Positions 8,442 through 17,566 of a stretch of 64,000 bases of DNA are shown here, one piece after another. The notes below the pieces were generated by a model. The model searched no databases, was not told the origin of the DNA, and was given only the letters and a program-made list of their open reading frames with translations. Origin of the DNA: Paenibacillus macerans (GTDB lineage: Bacteria; Bacillota; Bacilli; Paenibacillales; Paenibacillaceae); NCBI RefSeq assembly GCF_023715465.1, contig NZ_JAMBOE010000005.1, positions 62,001 through 126,000 of the forward strand, written 5' to 3'. The stretch's first letter is position 1, and every line of letters starts with the position of its first letter. Both the position numbers and the translations under genes were made by a program.

Positions 8442-10100
8442 TTATTCGAAATAAATGTTGCTGTAGTACTCTGTCCCTGTCGGAGACGCAACGTATCCTT
8501 TTACGTTGGCTTTGGCTGCAAGCAGCGGTGTCGTATGCACGAGCGGAATCCACGGAGCGTCGGCCTTGATGATTTCCTGCGCCTTTTTGTACAACTCTTC
8601 GCGTTTCGATTGCTCGGTTTCAACTTGCGCCTGCTTCAAAATCTCATGCAGTTCATCATTGGCATAATAGCTGTAATTGTTCGATGGAATGGCGTCTTTG
8701 TCCAGCAGCGTGTACAGGAAGTTGTCCGGGTCGCCGTTGTCGCCTTGCCAGCCAAGCATGAACAGATCGTCTTTTTCGCCGGCTTGCGCGTCGTCCAAAT
8801 ACGTCGCCCATTCCGGAGATTCGATGTTTACTTTAACGCCGATTTTTTCAAAATCCGCTTGAATAACTTCAGCTACCTTTTTGCCGTCAGGCATGTAAGG
8901 ACGGGATACCGGCATCGCATAGAAGGTATACTCGCCCGGCAGACCGTTCGGGTAACCGGCTTCAGCCAACAATTGCTTCGCTTTTTCCAAATCGTATTCG
9001 TAATCCTGAATGCTGTCGTTGTAGCCCCACAGGGACGGCGGCATCGGGTTTTTTGCCGGCTCGGCCTGGCCCGCGAAGAAGGCGTCGATGATGCCTTGCT
9101 TATTTACGGCATAACTAAGCGCTGTTCTTACTTTCACGTCGTTAAACGGTTCTTTCTTCAAGTTAAAGCCGACGTAACCGACGTTGTTGGACGGACGTGT
9201 GATCTTTTGCAGATCCGGATTGCTTTCCAACGTAGCCAGATCGTCCGGGGTCAAGTCTTCCATCAGGTCGATTTCCCCGCTTTGCAGCGCGTTAAAGCGC
9301 GCGGAGTTGTCCGGAATCGAACGAACGATGACTTTGTTCAGCTTCGGAAGGCCTTCCTTCCAGTAGTTCGGGTTCTTTTCCAAGGTGATCGAGTCGTTGC
9401 GTTTCCACTCTTTGAACACAAATGGACCCGTGCCGACCGGTTCGTTTTTAAAGTTTTCCTTCTTCTCTTGAATCGCCGTCGGGCTGGCAATCCCGAACGA
9501 GGTCATGGCCAGGTTTTGCAGGAAAGGCGCCTGCGGCTGATTCAACGTGAATTCTACTGTATTGTCGTCGACGGCTTTAACCTCTTTAATGACGCGTTTG
9601 CCGTCCGGACCAAACATGGAATCGTAATAATCGAAAGAGTCCCCTTCAAATTTGTATTCGCTTTTCGGATCGGACCAACGCGTGAAGTTAAATACAACAG
9701 CCTCGGCGTTAAAGTCGGTTCCATCATGGAACTTCACGCCTTGACGCAGCTTAAACGTGTATTTGAGGCCGTCTTCGGAAACCGTCCATTCCTCGGCGAG
9801 GGACGGCTGAACTTCCGTTGTTCCTTCTTTGTATTCCAGCAAGGAATCAAAAACCTGGTGCGTAATTTTGAGCGATTCGCCATCGGTGACGATCGCCGCA
9901 TCCAAGGAAGAGGAGTCGCCGCCGCGCCCAACGATCAACGTATCCTGCGCGGAACCTGACGGAGCTTCCGCCCCCGTGTTCGCTCCCTTGTTTGTGCCGG
10001 CGGCGCTGTTGCCGCCGCCGTTGCCGCCGCAGCCCGTCAAGGCAACGGCCATGCTCAGCATCAATAGCAAAATAATACTGCTCCATCTCTTTGCTTTCAT
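8442..10100 (-). CDS. dppE: Peptide ABC transporter substrate-binding lipoprotein (family 5)
   Basis: A 552-aa family 5 solute-binding protein. The signal peptide ends in the lipobox VALTGC with Cys24 as the lipidated residue, and a Gly/Asn/Ala-rich linker follows. The conserved block TFKLRQGVKFHDGTDFNAE (about residue 113) is the SBP_bac_5 signature. The mature domain spans about residues 50-550, of normal length. It would capture di- or oligopeptides outside the membrane for the neighbouring DppBCDF proteins. Peptide rather than nickel or another ligand is inferred from overall resemblance. An 80-bp gap separates it from the upstream ATPase gene. Confidence 0.9.
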   Translation of the reverse strand: MKAKRWSSIILLLMLSMAVALTGCGGNGGGNSAAGTNKGANTGAEAPSGSAQDTLIVGRGGDSSSLDAAIVTDGESLKITHQVFDSLLEYKEGTTEVQPSLAEEWTVSEDGLKYTFKLRQGVKFHDGTDFNAEAVVFNFTRWSDPKSEYKFEGDSFDYYDSMFGPDGKRVIKEVKAVDDNTVEFTLNQPQAPFLQNLAMTSFGIASPTAIQEKKENFKNEPVGTGPFVFKEWKRNDSITLEKNPNYWKEGLPKLNKVIVRSIPDNSARFNALQSGEIDLMEDLTPDDLATLESNPDLQKITRPSNNVGYVGFNLKKEPFNDVKVRTALSYAVNKQGIIDAFFAGQAEPAKNPMPPSLWGYNDSIQDYEYDLEKAKQLLAEAGYPNGLPGEYTFYAMPVSRPYMPDGKKVAEVIQADFEKIGVKVNIESPEWATYLDDAQAGEKDDLFMLGWQGDNGDPDNFLYTLLDKDAIPSNNYSYYANDELHEILKQAQVETEQSKREELYKKAQEIIKADAPWIPLVHTTPLLAAKANVKGYVASPTGTEYYSNIYFE

Positions 10101-10180
10101 ATTCTGGCTCCCTTCTTGACATTAAATATATATGAGTTTGTTTATATGAAGCCGGACGTTTGCGCCCGGCTATAAACCAT

Positions 10181-11161
10181 TTATGCCTCTTGGGTGAACA
10201 GGTGGCAGGCCGTCAGATGGCCGGCTTCCGTCTCCGCGAGCTCGGGCCGTTTCGAACGGCAGATGTCCATCGCCAGCGGACAGCGGGTATGGAAGGCGCA
10301 GCCGACCGGCGCATTAGCCGGGCTTGGCACTTCTCCCTGCAAAATAATCCGCTCCGGTTTTTTGTCCGGATCCGGTTCCGGCACCGCGGACAATAGCGCC
10401 TGGGTATACGGGTGCTGCGGGGAGGAGTACAGCTTGTTTTTCTCGGCAATCTCCACAATCCGTCCGAGATACATAACCGCGACCCGGTCGCAAATATGCT
10501 TCACCACGCTGAGATCGTGAGCGATAAAAATATAGGTCAGGCCAAATTCCTCCTGCAAATCCTGCAGCAGGTTAATGACCTGCGACTGGATCGAAACGTC
10601 CAGCGCCGAAACCGGTTCGTCCGCGACGACCAGCTTCGGCTGGAGCGAGAGCGCCCGGGCGATGCCGATCCGCTGTCGCTGCCCGCCGGAAAACTGGTGC
10701 GGATAACGCTGCAGATGGCCTTGCGTCAAACCGACGACATCGATCAGCCGGTCGATGATTTTCCGGCGTTCTTTCGCATCGCCGACCCCGTGCACGATGA
10801 GCGGCTCCTCCAAAATGCGCTGCACGGTGTGGCGGGGATCCAGCGACGAGAACGGATCCTGGAACACGATTTGCATATCTTTGCGTTTCTGGCGCAGCTC
10901 CTCCGGGGAAAGCGCCGTGATATCATCACCGTTAAAAACAACGCGCCCGTCCGTCGGTTCAATCAGCCGCAGCAGCGAGCGGCCGGTGGTCGATTTGCCG
11001 CAGCCGCTTTCGCCGACGAGCCCAAACGTCTCGCCTTTTTGAACCGTAAACGAAATATCATCGACCGCTTTGACGAACTGCTGTTTGGACTTGCCGAACA
11101 TCCCTCCGCCGATCGGGTAATATTTTTTCAGATGCTCCACTTGCAGTAATGGTTCGCTCAT
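10181..11161 (-). CDS. dppF: Peptide ABC transporter ATP-binding protein, DppF/OppF type
   Basis: A 326-aa cytoplasmic ATPase. Walker A is GESGCGKST (about residue 49), the Q loop FQDPFSSLDPR, the signature FSGGQRQRIGIARAL, Walker B VVADEPVSALDVS and the H loop IAHDLS. The C-terminal oligopeptide-transporter extension contains the Cys cluster around GCAFHTRCPLAMDIC. It overlaps the upstream ATPase gene by 4 bp (ATGA), so the two are translationally coupled. It probably works as a heterodimer with DppD. Confidence 0.92.
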   Translation of the reverse strand: MSEPLLQVEHLKKYYPIGGGMFGKSKQQFVKAVDDISFTVQKGETFGLVGESGCGKSTTGRSLLRLIEPTDGRVVFNGDDITALSPEELRQKRKDMQIVFQDPFSSLDPRHTVQRILEEPLIVHGVGDAKERRKIIDRLIDVVGLTQGHLQRYPHQFSGGQRQRIGIARALSLQPKLVVADEPVSALDVSIQSQVINLLQDLQEEFGLTYIFIAHDLSVVKHICDRVAVMYLGRIVEIAEKNKLYSSPQHPYTQALLSAVPEPDPDKKPERIILQGEVPSPANAPVGCAFHTRCPLAMDICRSKRPELAETEAGHLTACHLFTQEA

Positions 11162-12147
11162 ACGACATCCTCCTGTGGCGTTTCATGCAGCCAGCACCGG
11201 CAGCTGTGGGCCGTTTCGTATTCCCGCAGCTCCGGAAGCTGCGTAAGGCATACCGGCATCGCATGCGGACAACGGTCAGCGAAGCGGCAGCCTTGCATTT
11301 GCGTGCTAAGCACAGGAACGTTCCCCGGGATGGAAAACAGCCGTTTCCGCTGCTCATCCATCCGCGGCACCGATTTGATAAGCCCTTGCGTGTACGGGTG
11401 TAGCGGGTTCTTGAAAATATCGTGCACGCTGCCTTCCTCGACGACCTTCCCGGCGTACATGACGGCCACGCGATGACACATTTCGGCTACGACGCCGAGG
11501 TCGTGGGTAATCATCATCACAGCCGTTCCGTTTTCCTCGTTCAGGCGCCGAATCAGGTCCAAAATTTGCGCTTGGATCGTCACATCCAGCGCCGTTGTCG
11601 GTTCATCGGCGATCAGCAGCTCCGGGCTGCAGGAAATCGCCATGGCGATCATGACCCGCTGGCGCATCCCCCCGGACAACTGATGGGGGTACTCGTCAAT
11701 AATCGCTTCCGGCCTTGGAATACCGACTTTTTTCAACATATCGATCGTATGCGCCCGGGCTTCCTTTTTGCTGAGGCCCTTGTGCAGGCGAACCGCTTCG
11801 CCGATTTGCTGCCCGATCGTATACAGCGGATTGAGGGACGTCATCGGCTCCTGAAAGATCATGGAGATCGCGTTGCCGCGAATCGCACGCATTTCGCGCT
11901 CCTTAAGCGGAACGATATCCCGGCCTTTGAAAAAGATCGACCCTCCGACGATTTTACCCGGAGGTTGCGGAATCAGTTTCAACACGGACAGCGAAGTCAC
12001 GCTTTTTCCGCAGCCCGATTCGCCGACGACACCCAGCACTTCGCCGGGATTCACATACAAATTAACGCCGTCCACAGCGGGAATTTCGCCGCGGTCGGTG
12101 AAGAAGTGAGTATGCAAATCCTCAATTTGCAAAATGGGTTGAATCAT
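11158..12147 (-). CDS. dppD: Peptide ABC transporter ATP-binding protein, DppD/OppD type
   Basis: A 329-aa ATPase and first gene of the operon. Walker A is GESGCGKSV (about residue 43), the Q loop [11 protein letters not shown], the signature [14 protein letters not shown], Walker [14 protein letters not shown] and the H loop ITHDLG. The C-terminal Cys motif [14 protein letters not shown] is present. The ATG at 12147 is preferred over one six codons earlier because AGAGG lies about 8 nt upstream. Two AT-rich stretches upstream (AATTTTC near 12191 and near 12215) loosely resemble CodY boxes. CodY control would fit a peptide transporter but the match is weak. Confidence 0.9.
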   Translation of the reverse strand: MIQPILQIEDLHTHFFTDRGEIPAVDGVNLYVNPGEVLGVVGESGCGKSVTSLSVLKLIPQPPGKIVGGSIFFKGRDIVPLKEREMRAIRGNAISMIFQEPMTSLNPLYTIGQQIGEAVRLHKGLSKKEARAHTIDMLKKVGIPRPEAIIDEYPHQLSGGMRQRVMIAMAISCSPELLIADEPTTALDVTIQAQILDLIRRLNEENGTAVMMITHDLGVVAEMCHRVAVMYAGKVVEEGSVHDIFKNPLHPYTQGLIKSVPRMDEQRKRLFSIPGNVPVLSTQMQGCRFADRCPHAMPVCLTQLPELREYETAHSCRCWLHETPQEDVV

Positions 12148-12716
12148 GTGACAGCCTCTTTTCATGAAATAAAGTTAACGACTACTTGAAAATTTTCGCG
12201 GTTCTTCATGAATAATTTTCATAAATAGTGTCCGCATACAAAAGACTGATGTTTATGTACCCTCACTTGCTGCAACTCGCTAAAGCAGCAGGATGCCTCC
12301 GTATTCATAACGGCCTTATTGACAGCAAAGACAACCGTCAAAACGTCCTTTATTCGTGGACACATGTTTGCGGATGCTTCTTCGCTGCATTCAAGTAAAG
12401 CGAACATCTAGAACAAAATGCACCATCCCCAAAATCACCCGAAACGCGAAAAATGTGACAAAAAATCGAACTATGGTCAATTGAAGGTCTAAAAGCCAAC
12501 CACTAAACGAACAAAAACGGCTTGTTAAGTTACTTTACAGTATTTTCATATGATAGACAATAGAAAATTTATAAGATGTCATGTCTGTGGAAGGTTTTTT
12601 CTATCGGGGCGATAACCAGCGGTATCGGAAATTGAGTTGTCCGCTCGATTTAGGTAGAATGAAAGAATGCAGTGCTGGCGTATGTTTCGCCATATTCTAT
12701 GAAGGATGGTGATCAG
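12148..12716. other. Intergenic region between the divergent dpp operon and gpx
   Basis: No convincing gene is present. A 62-codon leftward frame (12219-12407) has no good binding site and unlikely composition. The stretch 12225-12410 shows loose inverted similarity between its two ends (ACTTGCTGCA/GCAGGATGCC-like on one side, TTGAATGCAGCG/GCATCCGC-like on the other), which could be a decayed repeat. The promoters of both flanking units must lie here, but I could not place them firmly. Confidence 0.4.
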
Positions 12717-13211
12717 ATGAACATCTATGATTTTGAAGTTCGGACCATTGACGGCAAAGCCATGACCCTTAAAGCTTTCGAAGGCAAAGTAATGCTGATC
12801 GTGAACACGGCCAGCGCCTGCGGCTTAACTCCGCATTACGAAGGCCTGCAGCGCCTCTATGAGGCATATAAAAATCAGGGGCTCGTTGTGCTCGGCTTTC
12901 CGTGCAATCAGTTTGCCGAACAGGAGCCGGGGACGGAGGAAGAAATCAAGGCTTTCTGCGAAACAAGATACCAGGTCACCTTTCCGCTTTTCAGCAAAAT
13001 TGATGTGAAGGGCGAGCATGCCCACCCGCTGTACCGGTACTTGATCGAAAATACGCCGGAACCCTATAAAACCGGGGATATCGAATGGAATTTCGTTAAA
13101 TTTTTGGTCGGCCAAAAAGGCCAGATCATCAAACAATACAGCGTACGCACCGAACCTGCCGCCATCGAGCCGGATATCCGCGAGTTGCTAGGCGCCGCTG
13201 GGACCGAGTGA
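12717..13211 (+). CDS. Glutathione peroxidase-type thiol peroxidase
   Basis: A 164-aa thioredoxin-fold peroxidase. The peroxidatic Cys35 lies in NTASACGLTPHY, a Cys and not selenocysteine. The Gln-containing motif FPCNQFAEQEPG (Cys63, Gln65) and WNFVKFLV (the family's WNFxKFL Trp/Asn) complete the active site. Bacterial members usually accept electrons from thioredoxin and reduce organic or hydrogen peroxides in the cytosol. The ATG at 12717 has AAGGATGG about 8 nt upstream; an in-frame ATG 15 codons earlier lacks a site. It is probably monocistronic. Likely an orthologue of B. subtilis BsaA. Confidence 0.9.
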   Translation: MNIYDFEVRTIDGKAMTLKAFEGKVMLIVNTASACGLTPHYEGLQRLYEAYKNQGLVVLGFPCNQFAEQEPGTEEEIKAFCETRYQVTFPLFSKIDVKGEHAHPLYRYLIENTPEPYKTGDIEWNFVKFLVGQKGQIIKQYSVRTEPAAIEPDIRELLGAAGTE

Positions 13212-13340
13212 CTTCAACATCGGATCCGCTTCGTGATCAAAAGATGATTTTTTGAACAACCTCTAAATTAGAAGAAGACAATCCGCCCGGATTTCGATAT
13301 AATTTGAGTAATATCGACAGAGCTGGGGGCCATCATTTTG

Positions 13341-13718
13341 ATGACTACAAAAAGAACCGATCCTTTTCGCTACACCTTGACGCCGCCTTTGGCCTGTAAG
13401 ATGGAGATTACGCATATCGACGATATGCCTCTTCAAAGCAAGCCGGCTACGGTCGATCTCATCGACATCAACAAATCGGGATGCCGTATCGGGACCGGCC
13501 TGAATCTGCACGCTTCCGCCCACCATATCCGGGCGGCCGTTCACATCCAACTGAACGAGAACCTCTGCGTATACCACGGCGAAATACGCTGGCAGGCGGA
13601 GATTGAGCCGGACGTGTTCCATTATGGATTGTCTCTGGAGCTTAGCCCCGATGAGAAAGAGCAGTTGAACATCGAACTGCGCTCGCTGGCTGCTTCCGGA
13701 CGGATTGTTGTTCTTTAA
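13341..13718 (+). CDS. PilZ-domain-like protein
   Basis: A 125-aa protein. The segment DLIDINKSGCRIGTG near residue 40 matches the PilZ pattern (D/N)xSxxG, and an upstream RTDPFR could be the Arg pair that binds cyclic di-GMP, although the spacing is RxxxxR and not RxxxR. A second half with YHGEIRWQAE and YGLSLEL fits the rest of the beta barrel. If functional it would be a single-domain c-di-GMP receptor. The start may be the ATG at 13341 or the TTG directly before it. The degenerate first motif lowers certainty of ligand binding. Confidence 0.65.
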   Translation: MTTKRTDPFRYTLTPPLACKMEITHIDDMPLQSKPATVDLIDINKSGCRIGTGLNLHASAHHIRAAVHIQLNENLCVYHGEIRWQAEIEPDVFHYGLSLELSPDEKEQLNIELRSLAASGRIVVL

Positions 13719-13751
13719 ACACGCCTGGCGGATGCTGTGGGAGGATACCAC

Positions 13752-13780
13752 TTGATCTTCCCACGGCAAGGGTGTATAAT
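13752..13780 (+). promoter_or_regulatory. Promoter of tRNA-Gly
   Basis: TTGATC (13752-13757) and TATAAT (13775-13780) are separated by 17 bp and lie 20 bp ahead of the tRNA. Confidence 0.75.
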
Positions 13781-13799
13781 GTCTATTGCTGAGCAAAAT

Positions 13800-13873
13800 G
13801 CGGGTGTAGTTCAATGGTAGAATGCCAGCTTCCCAAGCTTGAGGCGAGGGTTCGATTCCCTTCACCCGCTCCA
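13800..13873 (+). tRNA. tRNA-Gly (anticodon CCC)
   Basis: A 74-nt cloverleaf with encoded CCA. The acceptor GCGGGTG/CACCCGC is perfect. The anticodon loop TTCCCAA gives anticodon CCC (Gly, GGG codons). The anticodon stem CCAGC/GCTTG contains a C-U mismatch, and the D and T stems each carry a G-U wobble, so the gene is slightly degenerate. A consensus promoter and a terminator frame it. Confidence 0.9.
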
Positions 13874-13888
13874 TAATTCGCTAAAGAT

Positions 13889-13936
13889 AAGCACACTAAC
13901 TAATGGTTTCTCAACTATTAGAAGGTGTGCTTTTTT
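13889..13936 (+). terminator. Terminator after tRNA-Gly
   Basis: AGCACAC pairs with GTGTGCT over a roughly 23-nt partly paired loop and is followed by a T run. Confidence 0.65.
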
Positions 13937-14041
13937 GGTACGCTTGCAAACCCGTTAGCGCCACCAAGCTACTTTCTATGGCAAAATATGCTATAATCAA
14001 TGATATTTTTTACCTAGTTTATGTAAATAAGGAGAGCAACG

Positions 14042-14755
14042 ATGGAGCAACGCATTCTACTGGTGGACGATGAAACCGGCATTCTCGATATGCTGGAAAC
14101 GATCTTGAACAAAGAAGGGTTCCGATCTATTGAACGGGCGGAAACAGGGCAAAGGGCGCTGCAGTTAGTTGGAGAGTTTGAGCCGCAGCTGATTGTCCTT
14201 GATGTGATGCTCCCCGATATGAGCGGCCTTGAGCTTTGTATGGAACTGCGCAAGAAAACGGAGGCACCCGTGCTTTTTTTGACGGCGAAAACCTCGGACT
14301 ATGATAAACTCGTGGGATTTGCCATGGGCGGCGATGACTATATCACCAAACCTTATAACGCCCTGGAGGTTGTTGCGCGGATTAAGGTCCAGCTAAAACG
14401 CTGGCAGATGTGTTCGGAACAGGGACAGCCAAAAACAATGGAATTTGCGGATTTCCGCATCAACACCGAGTCATGTGAAGTGATACGGAACGGACAACCT
14501 TTGGAAATGACGGCATTGGAATATTCGCTGCTGCTTTTTTTTGCCCAGCATCCGAACCGGATTTTTACCGTAGCCCAACTGTATGAAAACGTATGGGGGC
14601 AGCTCAATATGGGCGATGACAAAACCGTCGTGATGCATATTTCCAAAATCCGCAAAAAAATCGAACCTGACGCCCAGGTACCGAAATATATAAAGAACCT
14701 TCGTGGACTAGGGTATAAATTTATCCCGCATAAACAGGGAGAGACGGGACAATGA
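14042..14755 (+). CDS. OmpR-family response regulator
   Basis: A 237-aa two-component regulator. The receiver domain (residues 1-120) has the acidic pair Asp9/Asp10, phospho-acceptor Asp54 in IVLDVMLPDMSG, Thr in LFLTAKT and Lys in YITKPYN. The C-terminal winged helix (about 130-230) has TALEYSLLLFFAQHPNRIFT and ends LRGLGYKF. It overlaps the kinase gene by 4 bp (ATGA). With the kinase and downstream ABC genes it resembles regulators that sense cell-wall-active peptides. Three TTTAC direct repeats upstream of the ABC gene are its likely target. Confidence 0.9.
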   Translation: MEQRILLVDDETGILDMLETILNKEGFRSIERAETGQRALQLVGEFEPQLIVLDVMLPDMSGLELCMELRKKTEAPVLFLTAKTSDYDKLVGFAMGGDDYITKPYNALEVVARIKVQLKRWQMCSEQGQPKTMEFADFRINTESCEVIRNGQPLEMTALEYSLLLFFAQHPNRIFTVAQLYENVWGQLNMGDDKTVVMHISKIRKKIEPDAQVPKYIKNLRGLGYKFIPHKQGETGQ

Positions 14756-15852
14756 ACACCTATCTGAAAATGAGCATGAAAATCGTTGCCTTGATGGTAA
14801 TACCGTTGTTGGTTTATTTACTTAGCTTCAGTTTGCTTACAATTCTATTTAGTCTTGTAAAACAAGCGGTGCCCGTACTCCGGACTGTGGACTGGGGAAT
14901 TTTTCGCAACACCGCGACGCTTCTTTCCGGGGCAGCTGTGGCCTATCTGTTTTTTCTGTTAATTATAAAGCCTATTCTGCACATTATTCATTGGATTCAG
15001 GCACTGTCCCAAGGAACTTTGCAGGAGCCTGCTGCAACCGGTTTTTTATTGGGCAGAACCCCCCTTTTTCAGAAAAACAAACAATTTTTATACAAAGACC
15101 TCCTCATCCAGATGCAAATTTTGACGGATAAATTAAAACAAAGTGAAACAGACCGGAGGACGCTGGAGAAAAACCGCCGCAACTGGCTGGCCGGGATCAC
15201 GCATGATCTGAAAACGCCGCTGTCTTATATTCAAGGGTATGCTTCGATGATTGCCGCCGAGCAGTACAACTGGTCCGAACGCGAAGTGAAATCGTTTGGC
15301 GCCAAGATCGAACAAAAATCCACGCATATCCAAAAGCTGATCGACGATTTGAACGCATCCTTCCAATCCGAAAACGGGAAAATCACCCTGCAAAAAACGC
15401 GCGCGGAAATGGTTGAATTTCTGCGCTGCATTACGTTGGACATGGCCAATTCCCCGCGCTCCGCAGAGTATGTTTTTGCTTATGACACCGATTTGGAAAC
15501 ATGTTTTCTGGAAGCGGATACCGCGCTGCTGCAAAGGGCGATACAAAATGTCCTCGTCAATGCCGTCATTCATAATCCTCCGGGCACGGAAATTCGCGTA
15601 TCAGTGAACAAGAAGCCCGGTGTTTTTTGTATACAGGTTGCCGACAATGGGGCGGGAATGGACGAGGAAACCCGGAACAATCTATTTGAAAGCTATTATC
15701 GGGGAACGCCAACGGACCAGCCGGCGGAGGGATCGGGGCTCGGCTTGGCGATTGCCCGCCAATTGGTCGAGCTGCACGACGGTTCAATCCGCGCGGAGAG
15801 CACGCCGGAGCGCGGAACCGCCATACTGATCGAACTGCCGCTGCCGCAATAA
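14752..15852 (+). CDS. Sensor histidine kinase
   Basis: A 366-aa kinase with two N-terminal TM helices (about residues 10-34 and 52-75) joined by a very short outside loop of under 20 residues, so sensing must occur in or at the membrane. A HAMP-like linker precedes the phospho-acceptor His151 in GITHDLKTPLSYI. The ATPase domain has N (QNVLVNAVIHNP), G1 (DNGAGMDEE) and G2 (GSGLGLAIARQL) boxes. It phosphorylates the coupled regulator. The small sensor loop is typical of kinases that answer to antibiotic peptides via a partner transporter. Confidence 0.9.
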   Translation: MNTYLKMSMKIVALMVIPLLVYLLSFSLLTILFSLVKQAVPVLRTVDWGIFRNTATLLSGAAVAYLFFLLIIKPILHIIHWIQALSQGTLQEPAATGFLLGRTPLFQKNKQFLYKDLLIQMQILTDKLKQSETDRRTLEKNRRNWLAGITHDLKTPLSYIQGYASMIAAEQYNWSEREVKSFGAKIEQKSTHIQKLIDDLNASFQSENGKITLQKTRAEMVEFLRCITLDMANSPRSAEYVFAYDTDLETCFLEADTALLQRAIQNVLVNAVIHNPPGTEIRVSVNKKPGVFCIQVADNGAGMDEETRNNLFESYYRGTPTDQPAEGSGLGLAIARQLVELHDGSIRAESTPERGTAILIELPLPQ

Positions 15853-15854
15853 GA

Positions 15855-15918
15855 TTTTACTTATATTTTACTTTCGTTTACCTGAGCAAAAGATTCGCCA
15901 GTCATACTCCTGTTATAA
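15855..15918 (+). promoter_or_regulatory. Direct-repeat operator and promoter of the LanFEG-like operon
   Basis: TTTAC occurs at 15856, 15867 and 15877, spaced 11 and 10 bp, one helical turn apart. A TGTTATAAA extended -10-like element follows at 15911-15919, before the ABC gene. OmpR-type regulators of lantibiotic immunity genes bind short direct repeats about one helical turn apart. Assignment to the adjacent regulator is inference. Confidence 0.5.
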
Positions 15919-15940
15919 AAAGAAAACGGGAGGAACCACG

Positions 15941-16849
15941 ATGTCCGAATTTATCATTGAAACAAGCGGCCTGACGCGGTGTTTCGGCGAACGCGTTTCG
16001 GTCGATCACGTTGATTTGCGCGTCCCGGAAGGGAAAATCTACGGATTTTTAGGGGCGAACGGCGCGGGGAAAACGACGACCATCCGCATGCTGCTCAGCC
16101 TGATCCGTCCGGACGAAGGCACGATACAAATCATGGGCCGCTCTCTGCAGCAGCATCGTGAAGCCATTTTGCGCCATATCGGCTCTCTGGTTGAGGCGCC
16201 GTCCTATTACGGGCATTTATCGGCCCACAAAAATCTTAAAATCATCACGGAGCTGTTAAATCTACCGGAAAGCAGCATTGGCGAAGTCCTCGATATCGTG
16301 CGGCTGACCCCCTATGCCAAGCAGACGGTCAAAGGATATTCGCTTGGAATGAAGCAGCGGTTAGGCATCGCGCAAGCCTTGATCCGCAAGCCGCGAATAT
16401 TAATTCTGGACGAGCCGATCAATGGTCTTGACCCGGCCGGCATTCAGGAAATCCGCCAATTGATGCTGTCGTTATCCCGTGAGCAGGGGATAACCATTTT
16501 TTTGTCCAGCCATATTTTGAGCGAAATCCAGGCCGTATCCGATTACGTGGGCATCATCCAGAACGGGAAATTGATTTTTCAAGACCGCATTCAAGAGCTT
16601 GAAAAGAGAAATAAGGTGCGGCTGGCGATTATTACGGACCGCCCCGATGAAGCGTGCCAGGCGCTTGCCGGCAGCGGGGCGGAAATCGAGCGGTATGGGA
16701 GCCAACTGCTGATTACCGTAACCGAGCGGATGAGCCAGGCGGACATCTTCAAGCTGCTTCAACCGTTCACCTTACACCAGGTCAAGGAAGTAACCTCGTC
16801 GCTGGAGGACATCTTTTTGCAGCTGACGGGAAAAGGAGAAAGCTTATGA
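15941..16849 (+). CDS. ABC transporter ATP-binding protein (LanF/BcrA-like)
   Basis: A 302-aa ATPase. Walker A is GANGAGKTTT (about residue 41), the signature YSLGMKQRLGIAQAL, Walker B LILDEPINGLDP and the H loop SSHILSE. The C-terminal 80 residues form the extension typical of BcrA/LanF drug or lantibiotic exporters. It overlaps the next gene by 4 bp. With two small permeases and an upstream two-component system the module looks like lantibiotic or bacitracin self-protection. No lantibiotic precursor or synthetase is in the window, so resistance to peptides made by others is more likely than immunity. Confidence 0.88.
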   Translation: MSEFIIETSGLTRCFGERVSVDHVDLRVPEGKIYGFLGANGAGKTTTIRMLLSLIRPDEGTIQIMGRSLQQHREAILRHIGSLVEAPSYYGHLSAHKNLKIITELLNLPESSIGEVLDIVRLTPYAKQTVKGYSLGMKQRLGIAQALIRKPRILILDEPINGLDPAGIQEIRQLMLSLSREQGITIFLSSHILSEIQAVSDYVGIIQNGKLIFQDRIQELEKRNKVRLAIITDRPDEACQALAGSGAEIERYGSQLLITVTERMSQADIFKLLQPFTLHQVKEVTSSLEDIFLQLTGKGESL

Positions 16850-17553
16850 TACAAAGGGCGCTTTCCGCCGAGTACCTGAAGATAAAAAAAATCTGCCTAT
16901 GGATTCCGGTCATCAGCGCGGTTATTTTGCTTTTGTTCAGCTGCATGGAATGGTATTTGTATTTTCGGCAGGGAGAAGCCGGCGTCTACGCGGGGTTTAA
17001 TGTACTGTATATGTTTTTGTCCTTTACCATGCTGCTGACTATTTCGTTGTTGTGCAGCACCATGTCCGAACCGGAGCATCAAGCGCATGGATTAAAGCTG
17101 CTGTTTTCCCTGCCGGTTAACCGAGTGGCCTTCTATTTTGCCAAGGCGATCTGGATCGGGATTTTCATGCTGGGATGCTGCGCGCTCATTATTGGCGGGA
17201 CGGTAGCGATTTGGCTCGCTTACACCGATTTGTCGCTTCCCTTCCCGTTTTTGGTCAAACAGGTCCTGGGCTGCTTTAGCGCCTCCCTGCCGGTGCTGGG
17301 GATTCAATTATTTCTGTCGCTTCGCTTCCCCAATCAGACACTCCCGCTGGCGGTCGGCGTACTCGGCGCCGTCTCCAGTCTGTTTATCGCCAGATTCGGC
17401 GGAAAAATCTTATATGTTCTGCCGTGGGCGTACCCCTCCATGGCCAGCCCTTTTGTCGCAGGATATGCCCGTTGGATCATGTTGGGGGCCGGGTTGGGAG
17501 TGGTTTTGCTTTGGGGCGGAGCCGTACGCTTTCGCGCCATGGAAATCAAATAG
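16846..17553 (+). CDS. ABC-2 type permease (LanE/MutE-like)
   Basis: A 235-aa membrane protein with six predicted TM segments. It starts at the ATG overlapping the ATPase stop codon, with AAAGGAGAAAG as binding site. It begins MIQRALSAEYLKIKKICLW, as LanE/MutE permeases do, and has the conserved loop EPEHQAHGLKLLFSLPVNR between TM2 and TM3. It probably pairs with the next permease. Confidence 0.82.
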   Translation: MIQRALSAEYLKIKKICLWIPVISAVILLLFSCMEWYLYFRQGEAGVYAGFNVLYMFLSFTMLLTISLLCSTMSEPEHQAHGLKLLFSLPVNRVAFYFAKAIWIGIFMLGCCALIIGGTVAIWLAYTDLSLPFPFLVKQVLGCFSASLPVLGIQLFLSLRFPNQTLPLAVGVLGAVSSLFIARFGGKILYVLPWAYPSMASPFVAGYARWIMLGAGLGVVLLWGGAVRFRAMEIK

Positions 17554-17566
17554 GAGGAAGATGGAT

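Noticed and set aside
8535-9959. A 474-codon open frame on the plus strand
   Set aside because: Antisense to the peptide-binding lipoprotein gene; no recognisable protein features.
12219-12407. Small leftward gene of 62 codons
   Set aside because: No binding site, odd composition, and it lies in a stretch with loose inverted similarity that looks like a decayed repeat.
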